A stretch of DNA of 64,000 bases, taken from the NCBI GenBank assembly GCA_944389945.1, contig CALXOF010000006.1, forward strand, positions 1-64,000, read 5' to 3'. The translations under genes were made by a program, and so were the position numbers. The notes under the pieces were generated by a model that was given only the letters and a program-made list of their open reading frames with translations, had not been told where the DNA came from and searched no databases. This document shows, piece by piece, positions 57,065 through 64,000 of this stretch (position 1 is its first letter; every line of letters begins with the position of its first letter). The stretch is from an uncultured Kiritimatiellota bacterium (lineage in GTDB: Bacteria; Verrucomicrobiota; Kiritimatiellia; RFP12; DVOR01).

Positions 57065-57965
57065 GTGTTTCCACGAAGACACGAAGGAACGCAAGGGCAT
57101 GGGCACTTCACCGTTCGGCGCGTTGCGCCTCACTACCGTGCCCAGCCCTTGCGTTTCTGTGACTTTCCTGGGAAACCGCACGCAGGACTGCCAGAATGGA
57201 GGAACCGCCGATTACGCCGATTGGAGCCGATTAGGGGCCGGCTACCGCCGGCAGGACTGCCAGAATGGATTACGCTGCGCGGGCACCCACAAAGGCGCAA
57301 AGATTCGCAAAGGACACAAAGGGAGTTGGCTGATTAGCTGATTGGGAGATTGGCTGATTAGGGGATTGGAGGATTAGGAAATTGGTTATTGGGGATGTGG
57401 GGCGCTGCCCCACGCCCCGGCAGGGAGAAGTTCTCCCTGCACCCCCGGCACGTCCGATGGACGTGCCAACAAGCACGACCCAGAGACTTGTAGAGAGAAA
57501 GCCAAGCTTCTAAGCCTCCAAGCTTCCAAACTTCCAATCGCCCCTGCACCCCCGGCACGTCCGATGGACGTGCCAACAAGTACGCAGGGGCGGGCCGTGC
57601 GTGTGCGTAAGGCACACGTCCGGCCCGGGGGCCTGTAGGGGCATGGCGGGCTTCGCACGCCATGCTTTGGGGAGTTGGGAATCTAGCGGCGGAGCCGCAG
57701 TCCTAGTGGTCCTATAGGTCCTATGGGTCCTACCGCGAAGCTTGGTGATGTGCCGCAGAGAGTTGAAAGAGTTCCCAAGCGCGAAGACGATGGGCGGGAG
57801 GGAGCGATCAGCGGGCGTTTCGCCCGCAAAGCGACCGGCGTTAGCCCATCTGGCTTCGCGCGCACCTTGCGTCTTTGCGGGAAAGCCCCCGCGTCGCCTT
57901 TCCTTCGTGTCCTTTGTGTTCTTAGCCGTGGAAGGTTTGGCCCTTTGGGCCTGCACGGTAATTTC
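57065..57965. repeat. repeat mosaic before dnaN
   Basis: HP-A (57065-57170) with inner stem GGCGCGTTGCGCC, a double HP-D (57172-57262) with GGCCGGCTACCGCCGGC, CACAAAGG repeats (57285-57320), DR8 (57328-57395), HP-B (57397-57470), DR9 (57500-57537), the long dispersed repeat (57544-57883), and HP-C (57910-57965). CTCTGTGTT 9-bp repeats follow at 57985-58025. TATAAT (58072-58077) is the likely dnaN -10 box. Confidence 0.8.
57544..57883. repeat. long dispersed repeat, copy 2
   Basis: Nearly identical to 4528-4866 over about 340 bp. Shares the same order of blocks: third HP-B hairpin, GGGCCGTGCGTGTG block, 9-bp GTCCTATGG repeats, HP-E. Confidence 0.8.
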
Positions 57966-58106
57966 CAAAACACACTGGCAGTCCTTCTCTGTGTTCCTCT
58001 GTTTTTCTCTGTGTCCCTCTGTGTCTATAAAACCGGACACTTGGTGGAAAACTTCCACGCGTTCATTTTGGTATAATACGAGTCAACTTGATTTTCAGGA
58101 GATGCC

Positions 58107-59219
58107 ATGAAGTTCACTGTCATCCGCAGCCGTTTTTTGGATTTGCTCTCGAACGTGCAGAGCGTGGTGCCCGCGCGCCCCGCGTTGCAGATCATCACGA
58201 ACGCCTTGGTTGAGGCGAATGAGGACGGCACGCTGACGTTGACCGCCACGGACCTCGATGTGTCGGTGCGGACGACGCTTTCTGCGGACGTGAAGGTGGA
58301 CGAGCCCGGCCGCACGACGTTGCCGGTGCGCCGCGTGGTGGAGATTCTGCGCATGGCGCCTGAGGGCGAGATTCAGTTTGACATCGACGCGGATGACGTG
58401 GCGCGTATCGTGACGCCCGCCGCGAAGTATCGCATCATCGGCATCGGCGCGCGCGATTTCCCCGCCATCAAGGAGCCCGCGGAGGACGCCAAGCGCTTCA
58501 CCGTGGACCGCGCCATCTTCCGCGAGATGCTGCGCAAGACCTCCTATGCGGCCGGCACGGACGAGACGCGCCGTATCCTGACGGGTGTGCTGCTGCAGTT
58601 CGCCGACGGCAAGCTGACGATGGTGGCCACCGACGGCAAGCGCCTGGCGCTGGTGGAGCAGGAGGTCGACTTCCCCGCCGACAGCGCGTGCGACATGATT
58701 CTGCCCCCCAAGGCCGTGGCCGAGCTGATGCGTCTGCTCAACGGCGAGGGCCCGATGACCATCTACGGCCAGATTGGCCAGATTGTCTTCGACTGCGGCT
58801 TTTTCCGCTTCCATAGCAAGCTGATTGAGGGCGTCTACGCGAAGTATCAGGCGGTGATCCCCACGGCGTGCGATGAGCGCGTTTCCGTGAACCGCGAGGA
58901 GCTGATCGCCTCGGTCCAGCGCGTCGCCATCATGTCCAACGAAAAGGCCCACGCCGTGCGCCTCTCCTTCTCCGAGGGCACCCTCTCGCTGAGCGCTAGC
59001 AGCGTCGAGACCGGCGAGGCCACCGACGTCCTCCCCATCAAGTACGCCGGGCGCCCCATCGCCGCGGCCTACAACCCCTCCTTCATCATGGACTGCCTGC
59101 GCAACCTGGACACCGACGAGGTCACCTTCGAGCTCACCGAAGGCCACTCCCCCGCGGTCCTCAAGTGCCCCGGCGTCCCCTTCCTCTACGTGATCATGCC
59201 CCTGCGCCTGACCGCCTAA
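58107..59219 (+). CDS. dnaN: DNA polymerase III beta subunit (sliding clamp)
   Basis: 370 residues, three repeated clamp domains. MKFTVIRSRFLDLLSNVQSVVPARPALQIITNALVEA, LPVRRVVEILRM, GARDFPAIKEPAE, the TRRILTGVLLQFADGKLTMVATDGKRLALVE segment and the C-terminal PALL-like end LYVIMPLRLTA are typical. The clamp ring tethers the replicase and other factors. AGGAG is nine bases before ATG; TATAAT lies 30 bases further up, so dnaN has its own promoter and is not read only from dnaA. A terminator follows, and recF/gyrB do not. Confidence 0.97.
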   Translation: MKFTVIRSRFLDLLSNVQSVVPARPALQIITNALVEANEDGTLTLTATDLDVSVRTTLSADVKVDEPGRTTLPVRRVVEILRMAPEGEIQFDIDADDVARIVTPAAKYRIIGIGARDFPAIKEPAEDAKRFTVDRAIFREMLRKTSYAAGTDETRRILTGVLLQFADGKLTMVATDGKRLALVEQEVDFPADSACDMILPPKAVAELMRLLNGEGPMTIYGQIGQIVFDCGFFRFHSKLIEGVYAKYQAVIPTACDERVSVNREELIASVQRVAIMSNEKAHAVRLSFSEGTLSLSASSVETGEATDVLPIKYAGRPIAAAYNPSFIMDCLRNLDTDEVTFELTEGHSPAVLKCPGVPFLYVIMPLRLTA

Positions 59220-59242
59220 AGGTTTTCGACAACCTTTCCGAC

Positions 59243-59270
59243 AAGGGCCGCCCACAGGCGGCCCTTTTGT
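59243..59270 (+). terminator. terminator after dnaN
   Basis: GGGCCGCC and GGCGGCCC pair around CACA (59245-59264) and TTTTGTG follows. Confidence 0.88.
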
Positions 59271-59284
59271 GTTAAATAGGGCAG

Positions 59285-59935
59285 ATTTGGAGAACACAGA
59301 GGACCACAGAGAAGACAGAGGAACACAGAGTAGGACTGCCAGTGTGTCTTTACCACAAAGTGCACAAAGAGGCACAAAGGACACAAAGGGGAAACGCAGA
59401 TTTCGGAGAACACAGAGGAGCACAGAGAGGACAGAGGGACACAGAGGCGGGCGGCGTGCTGGCGCACGCCGATTGAGTAGGATAGAAAGGGAGTTGGCTG
59501 ATTAGCTGATTAGGAGATTGGAGGATTAGGAAATTGGTGATTGAATGTGTGGGGCGCTGCCCCACGCCCCGGCAGGGAGAAGTTCTCCCTGCACCCCCGG
59601 CACGTCCGATGGACGTGCCAATAGGCGACCCGGATGTTTGCAGCGAGAAAGCCAAGCCTCCAAGCCTCTAAACTTCCAAGCTTCCAACTGCCCTTGCACC
59701 CCCGGCACGTCTGCGACGTGCCAACAAGCACGACGGAATGACAAGCACGCCCCAGCAGGAGATGCAGGAGCGCCCGGCAAGCGGGCGGTGGATGAAGACT
59801 TTAGAAGACCGACAAGGCGCGAAACGGAGGGCGGCGGGCGCGGTCAGCGGCGGAGCCGCAGAGCGACCGACGGAGCCCGAAGCGGTTCGCGCCCCCTCTT
59901 GCGTCTTTGCGGTAAAGCCCCTCCGTTCTCTGGGC
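59285..59935. repeat. repeat mosaic after dnaN
   Basis: DR9 CACAGAGGA (59288-59330), an HP-D fragment and CACAAAGG repeats (59333-59392), CACAGAGGA again (59405-59450), a GCGTGCTGGCGCACGC hairpin (59453), DR8 (59491-59545), HP-B (59545-59622), DR9 (59645-59685), an isolated third HP-B hairpin (59694-59722), AGGAGATGC (59755-59790) and HP-E (59808-59912). Confidence 0.75.
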
Positions 59936-59955
59936 GGCTATGCCGCCCCACCCAC

Positions 59956-60070
59956 TTATCCACAATTTCAACAGAGTTATAAACAGTGGTTGATAAAGTT
60001 GTCAGCAATCGATACTGTTATAAACGCTTTTTACAGGATTATCGACAAAGTTATAAACAGTGGTTAATAA
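59956..60070. other. DnaA-box cluster 3 after dnaN (candidate oriC part)
   Basis: An exact DnaA box TTATCCACA (59956-59964), TTATCGACA (60039-60047), TTATAAACA (59977 and 60051) and TTATAAACG (60018). Each TTATAAACA is followed by GTGGTTRATAA, giving two 20-bp direct repeats 74 bp apart. The segment is much more AT-rich than the repeats before it. This is the best box cluster in the window. Confidence 0.6.
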
Positions 60071-60128
60071 CTCTGTTGAGACTTTATCGCTTGCTTTTGG
60101 GGCTGGAATCCGCTATTCTATTGCGCGT

Positions 60129-60635
60129 ATGAAGACCTTGGGAAGCCAGATTCGCGAAGCGCGTCTGCGCCGCCACCTAAGCCAAAGCGCGTTGGCGCGG
60201 CAGGTGGGGTGCAAGCAATCCGCCCTCTCGATGTACGAGGGGGGCCGGGCCGCCGCGTTGAGCGCCGAGACCGTGGGCAAGCTGTGTGCGGCCCTCGGCC
60301 TTCTGCCGCCCACCGAGGCTGAGTTGGCCGAGGAGGCCGCGCGTCCCCAGGGCACGCGTGTCTATTGCCCGAATCCGGATTGTCCGAGTAACCTGCCTGT
60401 GCGTGTGGGCGAGAGCGTGGTGCTGGTGCCGCATGGTCACCTGGCGCAGGAGGGCGAGGTCCACTGTGCGTGGTGCGGCGAGGTGCTGGAGCGTGCTTGC
60501 CCCGAATGCGGCGCTCCGCTGAATGCCGGTGCCCATTGCGTCCGCTGCGGCACGGCCTATCTGGCCGGTGTCCCCGAGCACTTCGACGCCGAACGTGCCG
60601 CCACTTCTGAGCGCGTCCTCGCGTGGTCCCGCTGA
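60129..60635 (+). CDS. XRE-type helix-turn-helix protein with zinc ribbons
   Basis: 168 residues. An N-terminal HTH_3 domain (LGSQIREARLRRHLSQSALARQ... to about 60) is followed by a Cys-rich half: CPNPDCP near 79, CAWCGEVLERACPECG near 117-132 and CVRCG near 141 form two or three zinc ribbons. It probably binds DNA; the target is unknown. The start follows cluster 3 by 60 bases, so it could act near the origin, but that is only a position-based guess. The ATG has weak CGCGT before it. Repeats follow. Confidence 0.75.
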   Translation: MKTLGSQIREARLRRHLSQSALARQVGCKQSALSMYEGGRAAALSAETVGKLCAALGLLPPTEAELAEEAARPQGTRVYCPNPDCPSNLPVRVGESVVLVPHGHLAQEGEVHCAWCGEVLERACPECGAPLNAGAHCVRCGTAYLAGVPEHFDAERAATSERVLAWSR

Positions 60636-60649
60636 GCGGCGCCCCTTTT

Positions 60650-60830
60650 CCACGAAAACACAAAGCAAACGCAATTGCCTGGGCACTTCACCGTTCGGCC
60701 CTGTGGGCCTCGCTACCGTGCCCATCCCTTGCGTTTCTGTGACTTTCCTGGGAAATCGAGATTTCGCAGATTAGTGCAGATTGTTGGGCCGGCTACCGCT
60801 GGCAGGACTACCAGTGTGTCTGAAAAGTCA
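60650..60830. repeat. HP-A and HP-D behind the XRE gene
   Basis: HP-A (60650-60748) with inner stem GGCCCTGTGGGCC, then HP-D (60758-60830) with GCCGGCTACCGCTGGC. Confidence 0.7.
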
Positions 60831-60853
60831 CAAAGGACAAGGGTCCGCCACCG

Positions 60854-60934
60854 ACCCTTAAGGGTTTCGGGTCGGACCACTATAGGGTCTCGACCCAGAC
60901 CCCTATAGTGGTCGACCTTGGACCCTTATAGGGT
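60854..60934. repeat. PAL23 phased palindrome array, copy 7
   Basis: Four units (ACCCTTAAGGGT, CCACTATAGGGT, CCCTATAGTGGT, CCCTTATAGGGT) at 23-bp steps, in the same orientation as copies 1 and 5. Confidence 0.85.
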
Positions 60935-60981
60935 CTCAGAAAGGAGGTTCTGGGGGAGTGCTTTTTTGAATGGCGACCGGA

Positions 60982-61155
60982 TGGCGCACAGGAGATGTAG
61001 GAGATTCAAGAGATGCAGGAGCGCCTGGCAAGTGAGCGACGGATAAAACTGGCTTCTATGAAAACAAAAGAGCCGCAAGGGATGGGCACGGTATGAGGCG
61101 CAACGCGCCAAACGGTGAAGTGCCCAGGCTCTTGCGGCCCTTTGTGTCTTCGTGG
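60982..61155. repeat. DR9 and HP-A copy that could end glyS
   Basis: DR9 AGGAGATTC (60982-61020) and HP-A (61060-61150). On the minus strand the HP-A arms are GCCGCAAGAGCC and CCCTTGCGGC, then TCTTTTGTTTTC follows, so this copy has the form of an intrinsic terminator for glyS, which ends at 61162. Confidence 0.65.
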
Positions 61156-61161
61156 AGATTA

Positions 61162-62922
61162 TCAGTCCAACGCGGCGTCGACTTTGGCGATGAGGTCTTC
61201 GACGGAGATGCGTTCTTGGGCCATGGTGTCGCGGTCGCGGAGGGTGACGGTGCCGTCTTTCTCCAGGGTGTCGAAGTCGACGGTGACGCAGAAGGGGGTG
61301 CCGATCTCGTCTTGACGGCGGTAGCGGCGGCCGATGGCGCCGGTCTCGTCCCAGAAGCAGTTCCAGCGCTTTTGGAGGCGCTTGAAGATGGAGCGGGCGA
61401 GGTCGCGGAGCTCGGGGCGGTTTTTGACGAGGGGGAAGACGGCGACCTTGATGGGGGCGATGGCGGGGGCGAGGTGGAGGACGGTGCGGATGTCTTCCTT
61501 GCCCTTGTCGTCGACGAGTTTCTGCTCTTCGTAGGCATTGCAGAGGAGGGCCAGGGCCATGCGGTCGACGCCGGCGGAGGGCTCGATGACGTGGGGGATG
61601 TACTTGCCTTCGAAGAGTTTGTCAACGAAGGCATTGGCGGCCTCGGCGGTCTTGCCGCGGCCCTGCCACTCGGCCACGACCTTGGCGCGGAAGGCGGCCT
61701 TTTCGTCATCGGAGAGTTTCTTGACGGCGAGCTTGAGGGGCTCGTCAAAGACCTCCATGCTCTTGCCGGAGTGTTCCTGGTGGCGGGAGAGGTCGAAGTC
61801 GGAGCGGGCGGCGATGCCTTCGAGCTCCTGCGTGCCGAAGGGGAAACGGTATTCGATGTCGACGCAGGCGCGGGCGTAGTGGGCGAGTTCGTCGGGCTTC
61901 TGCCAGTATTCCACGAAGGAGTCCTTGGGCAGGCCGTTGGCGACGAGCCAGAGCTTGCGCTGTTCCACCCAGTACTTGTGCCAGCAGGCCCAGCCCCACT
62001 CGGGCTTGGGCTCGGAGAGGTCGGTGGTGTCGGTGAGGGGCTCGACGCGGCCGCAGAGGAGCTCCACCGCTTCGTCGGGCTTGATGAAGAACTCGAGCTC
62101 CATCTGCTCGAACTCGCGAGAACGGAAGATGTAGTTGCGGGGGGTGACCTCGTTGCGGAAGGACTTGCCGATCTGGCCGATGCCGAAGGGCGGGGCCTGG
62201 CGGCTGGAGACCATCACGTTGGGGAACTCCGCGAAGATGGCCTGGGCCGTCTCGGGGCGGAGATAGGCCACGTTGGAGGGGTCGTCGATGGGGCCGACGA
62301 CGGTCTTGAACATGAGGTTGAAGGGACGGGGCTCGGTCATCACGCCGCCGCAGGTGGGGCAGGGGAGGACCTCGGGTTCGCCCGCGGGGGTGGCCAGGAG
62401 GATGAAGAGGGCGCGGACGTCCGGGACAGTCTTGAGCGTCTCGAAGATGGCCTCGAGGTGCTCGGGATGCTGCACGGTGTAGAGGCCGGGGGCGATGCCT
62501 TTGCCCTTGCCCTTGCACCAATTCGCCACCGCACCCGCGTCGCCGACCAGGGGCTCGAGGGCGGCCTTGATGGGCGAATCGTCGAAGATCTCCCAGATTT
62601 GGTCGGCGCGCACTAGCTTGCGGCAATTGCCCTTGCACATGCTCATGGGGTCGGAGAAGGTGTCCAGGTGGCCGGAGGCCTTCCAGATGGCCGGGTGCAT
62701 GATGATGGAGGCGTCTAGGCCCTCCACGTCCTCACGGTCACGCACCATGAAGCGCCACCAACGTTCCTTGATGTTGCGCTTCAGCTCGCACCCCAGCGGG
62801 CCGTAGTCCCAGAAGCCCGCGAAGCCGCCGTAGACCTCGGAACTCTGGAAAATGAACCCGCGCCGCTTGCACAGCGACACCAATGCATCCAACGAACTCT
62901 TCGGGGCTTCTTTCTTGTCCAT
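61162..62922 (-). CDS. glyS: glycine--tRNA ligase (alpha2 type)
   Basis: 586 residues. A class II synthetase of the single-chain homodimer type, as in Thermus, archaea and eukaryotes rather than the alpha2beta2 E. coli form. SLCKRRGFIFQSSEVYGGFAGFWDYGPLG near 9-37 is the N-terminal signature. Motif 2 contains FRNEVTPRNYIFRSREFEQMELEFF, motif 3 contains PSAGVDRMALALL, and the anticodon-binding domain is the last 110 residues. A cysteine pair set (CKGNC..., CPTCGG) suggests a zinc site in the insertion. ATG 62922 has AAAGGAATT upstream and TATAAT at about 62954; the longer start at 63075 lies in repeats. Confidence 0.95.
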   Translation of the reverse strand: MDKKEAPKSSLDALVSLCKRRGFIFQSSEVYGGFAGFWDYGPLGCELKRNIKERWWRFMVRDREDVEGLDASIIMHPAIWKASGHLDTFSDPMSMCKGNCRKLVRADQIWEIFDDSPIKAALEPLVGDAGAVANWCKGKGKGIAPGLYTVQHPEHLEAIFETLKTVPDVRALFILLATPAGEPEVLPCPTCGGVMTEPRPFNLMFKTVVGPIDDPSNVAYLRPETAQAIFAEFPNVMVSSRQAPPFGIGQIGKSFRNEVTPRNYIFRSREFEQMELEFFIKPDEAVELLCGRVEPLTDTTDLSEPKPEWGWACWHKYWVEQRKLWLVANGLPKDSFVEYWQKPDELAHYARACVDIEYRFPFGTQELEGIAARSDFDLSRHQEHSGKSMEVFDEPLKLAVKKLSDDEKAAFRAKVVAEWQGRGKTAEAANAFVDKLFEGKYIPHVIEPSAGVDRMALALLCNAYEEQKLVDDKGKEDIRTVLHLAPAIAPIKVAVFPLVKNRPELRDLARSIFKRLQKRWNCFWDETGAIGRRYRRQDEIGTPFCVTVDFDTLEKDGTVTLRDRDTMAQERISVEDLIAKVDAALD

Positions 62923-62979
62923 GGCTAAATTCCTTTGTGAAGCGCTTATTATACCATTTGTGGGCGGCTCGTGCCGCCC

Positions 62980-63452
62980 ACGCTGATTGGCTGATTCGCT
63001 GATTGGAGCGTGCGACGGGTGGGGTCGTGGGAGAACTGTGGAGGGTTTACGCTGCGCGGCTATCACGAAGAACACAAAGGACCACGAAGAGACACAAAGA
63101 ACTGCCAGTGTGTTTTTAGATCACAGAGAACCACAGAGGATTGCACAGAGAGACACAGAGAAAGGCCGACCAGCACTGCCCGAATGATTGGAAATCACGA
63201 AGGAGACAAAGGACACAAAGGGATTTTGGATGATTAGGGGATTGGCTGATTGGGAGATGTGGGGCGCTGCCCCACGCCCTGGCAGGGAGAAGTTCTCCCT
63301 GCACCCCCGGCACGTCCAAGCACGCCCCAGCAGGAGATGCAGGAGATTCAGGAGATACAGGAACGCCCGGTAAACGGGCGACGGAGAGAGTGGGGGCGTG
63401 GGGCGGAGCCCCACCAAGAATACCAATCAGCCAATCAGCCAATCAGCTATTC
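62980..63452. repeat. repeat mosaic between glyS and the lipoprotein gene
   Basis: DR8 (62984-63007), an HP-C remnant (63015-63060), CACGAAGAA repeats (63065-63105), CACAGAGAA repeats (63120-63170), DR8 (63229-63257), HP-B (63256-63318), DR9 AGGAGATTC with a GCGCCCGGTAAACGGGCG-like hairpin (63330-63385) and DR8 (63424-63452). The last DR8 reaches the stop codon of the lipoprotein gene and supplies its final bases. Confidence 0.75.
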
Positions 63453-63959
63453 CTGGGGGAGGTCGAGGGAGTGGAGCTCGGTGAGGATGGATTGGGCGAG
63501 GCGGCGGGCGACGCGGGGGAGGGCGTCTTGGATGCCGGTCTGGTAGTCTTCGCGGGTGAGGGCGGAGTCGACGGCGGTGATGGGTTTGCCGTTGACGTAG
63601 GTCTTGCCGGTCTTGGCGTCGAAGACGTAGAGGCGGGCGGTGAGGGCGACGTGGTATTCGTCGGGGACGAGGTTGTCGTTGCGGCTGTAGCGGACGGCGT
63701 CGGTGTCGAGGGGCTGGATGACGGCCTGGACGCGGAGGCGGGCGTTGTCGTAGGCGGTGGGGGTGAAGGTGCCGTCTTCAATGAGGGCGTCGAGGAGTTG
63801 CTGGGAGGCGAGGGTACCGACCATGGGATAGTCGGTCTCGTTTTCGAAGGCGGCGACGTGGATGGGGCGGCAGGCTTCGGGGACGGGGGAGCCGAGGCGG
63901 TAGCCGGCGCAACCGGTGAGGAGGGCGAGGAGGGGGAGGGCGAGGAGGGCGCGTTTCAT
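63447..63959 (-). CDS. lptE: LptE-like outer-membrane lipoprotein
   Basis: 170 residues. A lipoprotein signal with lipobox LTGC (lipidated Cys17). CAGYRLGSPVPEACRPIHVAAFENETDYPMVGTLASQQLLDALIEDGTF and then RLRVQAVIQPLDTDAVRY follow the LptE pattern (GYR, a beta strand with a conserved Phe-x-Asn, paired helices). LptE plugs LptD for LPS export; the match is by pattern only. AGGA sits before ATG 63959. It lies four bases after the end of a further gene. Confidence 0.6.
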   Translation of the reverse strand: MKRALLALPLLALLTGCAGYRLGSPVPEACRPIHVAAFENETDYPMVGTLASQQLLDALIEDGTFTPTAYDNARLRVQAVIQPLDTDAVRYSRNDNLVPDEYHVALTARLYVFDAKTGKTYVNGKPITAVDSALTREDYQTGIQDALPRVARRLAQSILTELHSLDLPQE

Positions 63960-63963
63960 GGGG

Positions 63964-64000
63964 TCATTCCTGAGGTTGGGCGGCGGAGCGGCTCTGGACG
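63964..64000 (-). CDS. 3' end of a gene cut by the window edge
   Basis: On the minus strand the edge reads in frame VQSRSAAQPQE and TGA, four bases before the lipoprotein start. Too short to name; the close spacing suggests an operon with the lipoprotein gene. Confidence 0.35.
   Translation of the reverse strand, partial: VQSRSAAQPQE

Noticed and set aside
57065-58025. Small ORFs between dnaA and dnaN
   Set aside because: They consist of translated HP and DR repeats with no ribosome sites or family match.

Overview
The window looks like chromosomal DNA from a high-GC, Gram-negative member of the PVC group, most like a Kiritimatiellota/Verrucomicrobiota bacterium. That placement is an inference. 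It rests on two PEP-CTERM proteins, a Bat (BatD/BatB-C) locus, a lipoprotein of LptE type, an alpha2-type glycyl-tRNA synthetase, two AAA-ATPase/PD-(D/E)XK proteins and two Fic proteins. The strain seems to be replication-origin proximal: mnmG, dnaA and dnaN lie together at 52.0-59.2 kb, with two perfect parS-like palindromes (53203, 54434) and three clusters of DnaA-box-like 9-mers.

Layout. 0-2.9 kb: candidate small RNA, Fic protein, O6-alkylguanine-DNA alkyltransferase between direct repeats, tRNA-Ala(GGC). 3-6.2 kb: dprA and pta. 6.4-7.7 kb: glycosyltransferase (GT8) behind a structured leader. 8-12.1 kb: argJ-argB-argD with overlapping starts, then a secreted thioredoxin-like protein. 12.3-18.5 kb: AAA-ATPase/nuclease, CstA-type transporter, PEP-CTERM protein, second Fic protein. 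18.5-24.6 kb: small membrane protein with the same structured leader, recA, MATE transporter, RRM protein, rpmI-rplT. 24.7-27.6 kb: a run of zinc-ribbon/CD225 membrane proteins and a DUF2752 protein, with a convergent zinc-ribbon protein. 28-39.4 kb: ribBA, the Bat locus, era-sppA-tlyA, and a SpoU methyltransferase divergent from era. 39.6-51.6 kb: second PEP-CTERM protein (third structured leader), fusA, a tryptophanase family lyase, a second AAA-ATPase/nuclease, an ACT protein with UPF0210, HxlR regulator with an MBL-like protein. 52-64 kb: mnmG, dnaA, dnaN, an XRE/zinc-ribbon protein, glyS, an LptE-like lipoprotein.

Three things stand out. (1) A leader RNA occurs three times (6418, 18568, and 40610 on the minus strand). 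It has the same promoter-proximal hairpins and four stacked helices whose base pairs covary, and in every copy an anti-Shine-Dalgarno strand. This is a good candidate for an undescribed riboswitch-like class. (2) Three promoters carry a 9-10 G run between a TTGAC -35 box and the -10 box, upstream of a PEP-CTERM gene and of two zinc-ribbon membrane-protein loci. This looks like phase-variable promoter spacing. (3) Almost every intergenic gap is a mosaic of recurring short elements: a 23-bp-phased palindrome array (seven copies), several hairpin families with compensatory changes, and 8-9 bp tandem repeats. In places these enter genes: they supply stop codons, and one block interrupts the signal peptide of a Bat-locus gene in frame.

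Element names used below. PAL23: phased palindrome array. HP-A: long hairpin opening with CGCAAGGG and closing with CCCTTGCG. HP-B: three consecutive hairpins including GGGGCGCTGCCCC and a CACGTC/GACGTG hairpin. HP-C: GAGAACGGAGAACAGA tracts with GGCCCAAAGGGCC or GCCCCTGCGGGGC hairpins. HP-D: AACCGCAGATTTCGCAGATT followed by a GCGTGC/GCACGC hairpin and AGGACTGCCAG. HP-E: a block ending CCTTGCGTCTTTGCGG. DR8: (CTGATTRG)n. DR9: 9-bp tandem repeats such as GGAAGTTTG, AGGAGATTC, CACAGAGGA or CACGAAGGA.
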